From Duganella rivi (GTDB lineage: Bacteria; Pseudomonadota; Gammaproteobacteria; Burkholderiales; Burkholderiaceae_D), in contig NZ_WWCK01000007.1 of assembly GCF_009857435.1 (NCBI RefSeq), positions 372,001 through 436,000 on the forward strand: a stretch of DNA of 64,000 bases, in the 5' to 3' direction. A model generated the notes under the pieces. The model did not search any database. It saw nothing but the letters and a program-made list of their open reading frames with translations, and had not been told where the DNA came from. Below are positions 61,652 to 64,000 of the stretch, piece by piece; position 1 is the first letter of the stretch; each line of letters opens with the position of its first letter. The position numbers and the translations under genes are program-made.

Positions 61652-62119
61652 ATGAATAAGATTATCGCCACGCTGATCGCCGGCCTGTTTGCCACCGCCG
61701 CCTTTGCGCAATCGTCGGATGTCGTGAAAGCCCAGGCCGAAGCCAACAAGGATATCGCCAAGGCCGAACAGAAGGAAATGAAAGCCGACGCCAAGGCCGA
61801 CAAGAAGGCCAACAAGGCCATTGCCAAGGCCGACAAGGTGCACGAAGAGCAGCAAGCCAAGGTTGCGGTAGAAGCGGCCAAGGCCAACGAGAAAGTGGCC
61901 AAGGCCGATCCTGAAGACAAGGCCAAGGCCGCCGCCAAGGGCGACAAGGCCATCGCGAAAGCCGAGGAAAAGGCCGACAAGAAAACCGTGAAGGCCGACG
62001 CCAAGGCGATCAAGGCCGCAGTGGACGCCACCGAAGACAAAGCGCTGGCCGCCAACAAGACCGCCGCTGTCAAGGCCAAGGCTGACGCCGAGGTGAAGGA
62101 AGCCGCCGCCAAGCACTAA
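61652..62119 (+). CDS. exported Lys/Ala/Asp-rich helical protein
   Basis: A 155-aa protein with signal peptide MNKIIATLIAGLFATAAFAQ. The mature part uses almost only Ala, Lys, Asp, Glu and Val (AKADKK, KADAKA, EEKADKK repeated), giving a long uninterrupted alpha-helix or coiled coil with high charge. It could be an envelope spacer or a histone-H1-like protein that is exported. AAAGGGA precedes the ATG. No family assigned; low-complexity sequence makes homology unreliable. Confidence 0.75.
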   Translation: MNKIIATLIAGLFATAAFAQSSDVVKAQAEANKDIAKAEQKEMKADAKADKKANKAIAKADKVHEEQQAKVAVEAAKANEKVAKADPEDKAKAAAKGDKAIAKAEEKADKKTVKADAKAIKAAVDATEDKALAANKTAAVKAKADAEVKEAAAKH

Positions 62120-62140
62120 GCACTAACCCAAAGCGATGCA

Positions 62141-62232
62141 GGGTCTGACCCCATGCGGGGTCAGACCCTACGTCTTAGGCATGAGCCGCAGCGTCATTAG
62201 CACCCGGGGTCGGACCCTACGGGTCCGACCCC
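62141..62232. repeat. dispersed palindromic repeat, copy 4 (two palindromes)
   Basis: First palindrome 62141-62168 (GGGTCTGACCCC-ATGC-GGGGTCAGACCC), second 62206-62232 (GGGGTCGGACCC-TAC-GGGTCCGACCCC). The long flanks of copies 1-3 are absent. Located between the exported Lys/Ala-rich gene and the end of parC, which converge. Confidence 0.85.
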
Positions 62233-62251
62233 ACGCCCGCCGCAGTGCGGG

Positions 62252-64000
62252 TTAAACAATAGGCACCAAGCCGGTCGGCTTGATTTTGGTCGCCAGCTCT
62301 TTGCCCTTGCGCGCGCGCTTGCCGAAGTGCACCGCCAGCGCCGACGCCGACAGTTTCTCTTCCTGCGCCTTGCCGCCGCGCCCGGTGCCAAACACGGTCA
62401 CGCCTTTCTGGCTGATCGGCTTGGCCGCCAGCAGGGTTTCCTTGTCGGCCAGCTCCATCAGGATCACGCCGCGCCCGCCATTGGTCAGCACTTTCATTTC
62501 GTCCATGCCAAACACCAGCACCCGCGCGCCCGACGACAGCACCGCTACCGCGCTGGCCGTATCCGGGATCACGGTCGGCGGCAGCGGCACGTCGCCATCG
62601 TCCAGCGTAATAAACGATTTGCCGCCCTTGATGCGGCTGACCATGTCGCCGGCCTTGGTCTCGAAGCCGAAACCGGCGCTGGTGGCCAGCAGCAAGCGGG
62701 TGGCGGCGGCGCCGGCAAAGTAGTGCAGGATGCGCGCGCCCGGCGCCAGGTCGATCAGGGTGGTGACCGGCACGCCGTCGCCGCGCGCGTTCGGCAAGGC
62801 CGCCACCGGCACCGAGTACACTTTGCCGTTGCTGCCGAACGCCAGCAGGTGGTCGACCGTGCGGCATTCGAACGCGCCATAAAGGCTGTCGCCGGCCTTG
62901 AAGGTGAATTGGGTCGCGTCGTGGCCGATGCCGGTGCGGGCGCGGATCCAGCCCTTCTCGGAAATGATCACGGTGACCGGCTCGTCCACCACTTTCTGCT
63001 CGACCACGGCTTTTTGCGCTTCTTCGATCAGGGTGCGGCGCGCGTCGCCATAGGTCTTGGCGTCGCTCTCGATTTCCTTGATGATGGCGCGCTTCATCGA
63101 CGATGGATTGTCCAGCAGGTCTTGCAGCATCTGCTTTTCCTTGCGCAGCTCGGCCAGCTCTTGCTCGATCTTGATCGCTTCCAGCCGCGCCAGCTGGCGC
63201 AGGCGGATTTCCAGGATGTCTTCGGCCTGGATCTCGGACAGCTTGAAGCGCGCGATCAGCGCCGCTTTCGGTTCGTCCGAGTTGCGGATGATGTGGATCA
63301 CTTCATCGATATTGAGCAGGATGGTCTGCCGGCCTTCCAGGATGTGGATGCGCGCGTCCACCTTGCCCAGCTTGTACTGGGTGCGGCGGGTGACGGTGGC
63401 GAAGCGGAAGCTGATCCATTCGCTCAGGATGTCGCTCAGGCCTTTCTGGCGCGGACGGCCGTCGCCGCCGATCATCACCAGGTTGATCGAGGCCGACGAT
63501 TCCAGTGAGGTGTGCGCCAGCAGCAGCAGCATGAATTCGGTCTGATCCTGGTTTTTCGATTTCGGCTCGAACACCAGGCGCACCGGCGCCGCGCGGCCCG
63601 ATTCGTCGCGGATGGTGTCGAGCGAATTGAGGATCAGCGATTTCAGCGCCAGCTGTTCCGGCGACAGGGCTTTCTTGCCCAGCTTGATCTTTGGATTGGT
63701 CAGTTCTTCGATTTCTTCCAGCACTTTTTGCGCCGAGGTGCCCGGCGGCAGTTCGGTCACCACCGCCTGCCACTGGCCGCGCGCCAGTTCTTCGATTTTC
63801 CAGCGCGCCCGCACTTTCATCGAGCCGCGCCCGCTCGCGTACATATCGGCGATCTGCGCCGGCGGCGTGATGATCTGGCCGCCGCCCGGGAAGTCGGGGC
63901 CCGGCACCAGCGCCATCAGCTCGCTGTGGGTGATCTTAGGATTGCGGATCATGGCGACGGCCGCCTGCGCCACTTCGCCCAGGTTGTGCGACGGGATTTC
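62252..64000 (-). CDS. parC: DNA topoisomerase IV subunit A, N-terminal part outside window
   Basis: The last 582 residues are visible; the frame is open to the window edge (EIPSHNLGEVAQAAVAMIRN upstream of 63973). Seen: the tower region and coiled-coil arms (ILEIRLRQLARLEAIKIEQE), then the C-terminal beta-pinwheel (GWIRARTGIGHDATQFTFKAG, GRGVILMELADKETLL). The GyrA box (QRRGGKG) is absent, which supports ParC over GyrA. Topoisomerase IV decatenates daughter chromosomes. Confidence 0.95.
   Translation of the reverse strand, partial: EIPSHNLGEVAQAAVAMIRNPKITHSELMALVPGPDFPGGGQIITPPAQIADMYASGRGSMKVRARWKIEELARGQWQAVVTELPPGTSAQKVLEEIEELTNPKIKLGKKALSPEQLALKSLILNSLDTIRDESGRAAPVRLVFEPKSKNQDQTEFMLLLLAHTSLESSASINLVMIGGDGRPRQKGLSDILSEWISFRFATVTRRTQYKLGKVDARIHILEGRQTILLNIDEVIHIIRNSDEPKAALIARFKLSEIQAEDILEIRLRQLARLEAIKIEQELAELRKEKQMLQDLLDNPSSMKRAIIKEIESDAKTYGDARRTLIEEAQKAVVEQKVVDEPVTVIISEKGWIRARTGIGHDATQFTFKAGDSLYGAFECRTVDHLLAFGSNGKVYSVPVAALPNARGDGVPVTTLIDLAPGARILHYFAGAAATRLLLATSAGFGFETKAGDMVSRIKGGKSFITLDDGDVPLPPTVIPDTASAVAVLSSGARVLVFGMDEMKVLTNGGRGVILMELADKETLLAAKPISQKGVTVFGTGRGGKAQEEKLSASALAVHFGKRARKGKELATKIKPTGLVPIV

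Overview
High-GC chromosomal DNA from a betaproteobacterium, most likely Oxalobacteraceae (Duganella/Massilia/Janthinobacterium type). This placement is inferred from gene content: a DUF2863 protein next to an HDOD protein, a full aerobic phenylacetate operon of Burkholderiales layout, many secreted metallopeptidases, and dispersed GGGTCTGACCCC palindromes. I see no rRNA, tRNA, CRISPR array, prophage or transposase. No gap between genes exceeds 300 bp.

Layout. 0-9 kb: end of a secreted metzincin-type protease, a fused osmolyte-type ABC binding protein/permease, a polyamine-type GNAT and EamA exporter pair, a 45-aa membrane protein, a DUF962 protein, a deoxyinosine DNA glycosylase, a DUF4214 metalloprotease, another GNAT and a lone Rossmann-fold protein. 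9-17.8 kb: large Ig-like/propeller lipoprotein, TPR lipoprotein, DUF2863, HDOD, 3-methyladenine DNA glycosylase, and a chemoreceptor preceded by a separate periplasmic Cache protein. 18-27.9 kb: KamA-type radical SAM enzyme, MFS transporter, prolyl hydroxylase, FAH-family hydrolase, class III aminotransferase, carboxymuconolactone decarboxylase family protein, the esterase-MogA-DarP operon, and PmbA. 28-31 kb: an orphan DNA-binding-type gene with an elaborate operator, a broken hydrolase gene and an M14 carboxypeptidase. 30.3-43.5 kb: paaX, divergent from paaABCDE-G-H-I-K-J-Y-Z. This is the epoxidase route of phenylacetate breakdown; paaF is absent from the window. 43.5-54.4 kb: VOC protein, M24 peptidase, PHP-like hydrolase, M4 protease, ArgH, GNAT, a second copy of the orphan gene, and a YfcC transporter coupled to an AstE/aspartoacylase-like enzyme. 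54.5-62 kb: TonB-dependent receptor, two exported cyanophycinases, an M64 peptidase and a Lys/Ala-rich exported protein. 62-64 kb: 3' part of parC.

The most unusual thing I found is a pair of homologous loci at 27.9-28.5 kb and 51.3-51.9 kb. Each encodes a ~150-aa protein of unknown function. The better preserved copy looks like a ribbon-helix-helix DNA-binding domain followed by a domain resembling RAMA-type readers. Each gene starts at or inside a 132-bp inverted array of eight pentamers spaced 10-12 bp apart. The pentamers read GYCTG at one locus and GYCTC at the other, with the same layout and the same 106-nt distance to the conserved protein core. This suggests two autoregulators whose protein and operator have diverged together.

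The second theme is polymer and aromatic scavenging: phenylacetate catabolism, and an apparent outer-membrane/periplasmic cyanophycin (multi-Arg-poly-Asp) utilisation locus near arginine and aspartate type enzymes. Several gene pairs converge with zero or negative spacing, and a palindromic repeat family occupies four of the few real intergenic gaps.
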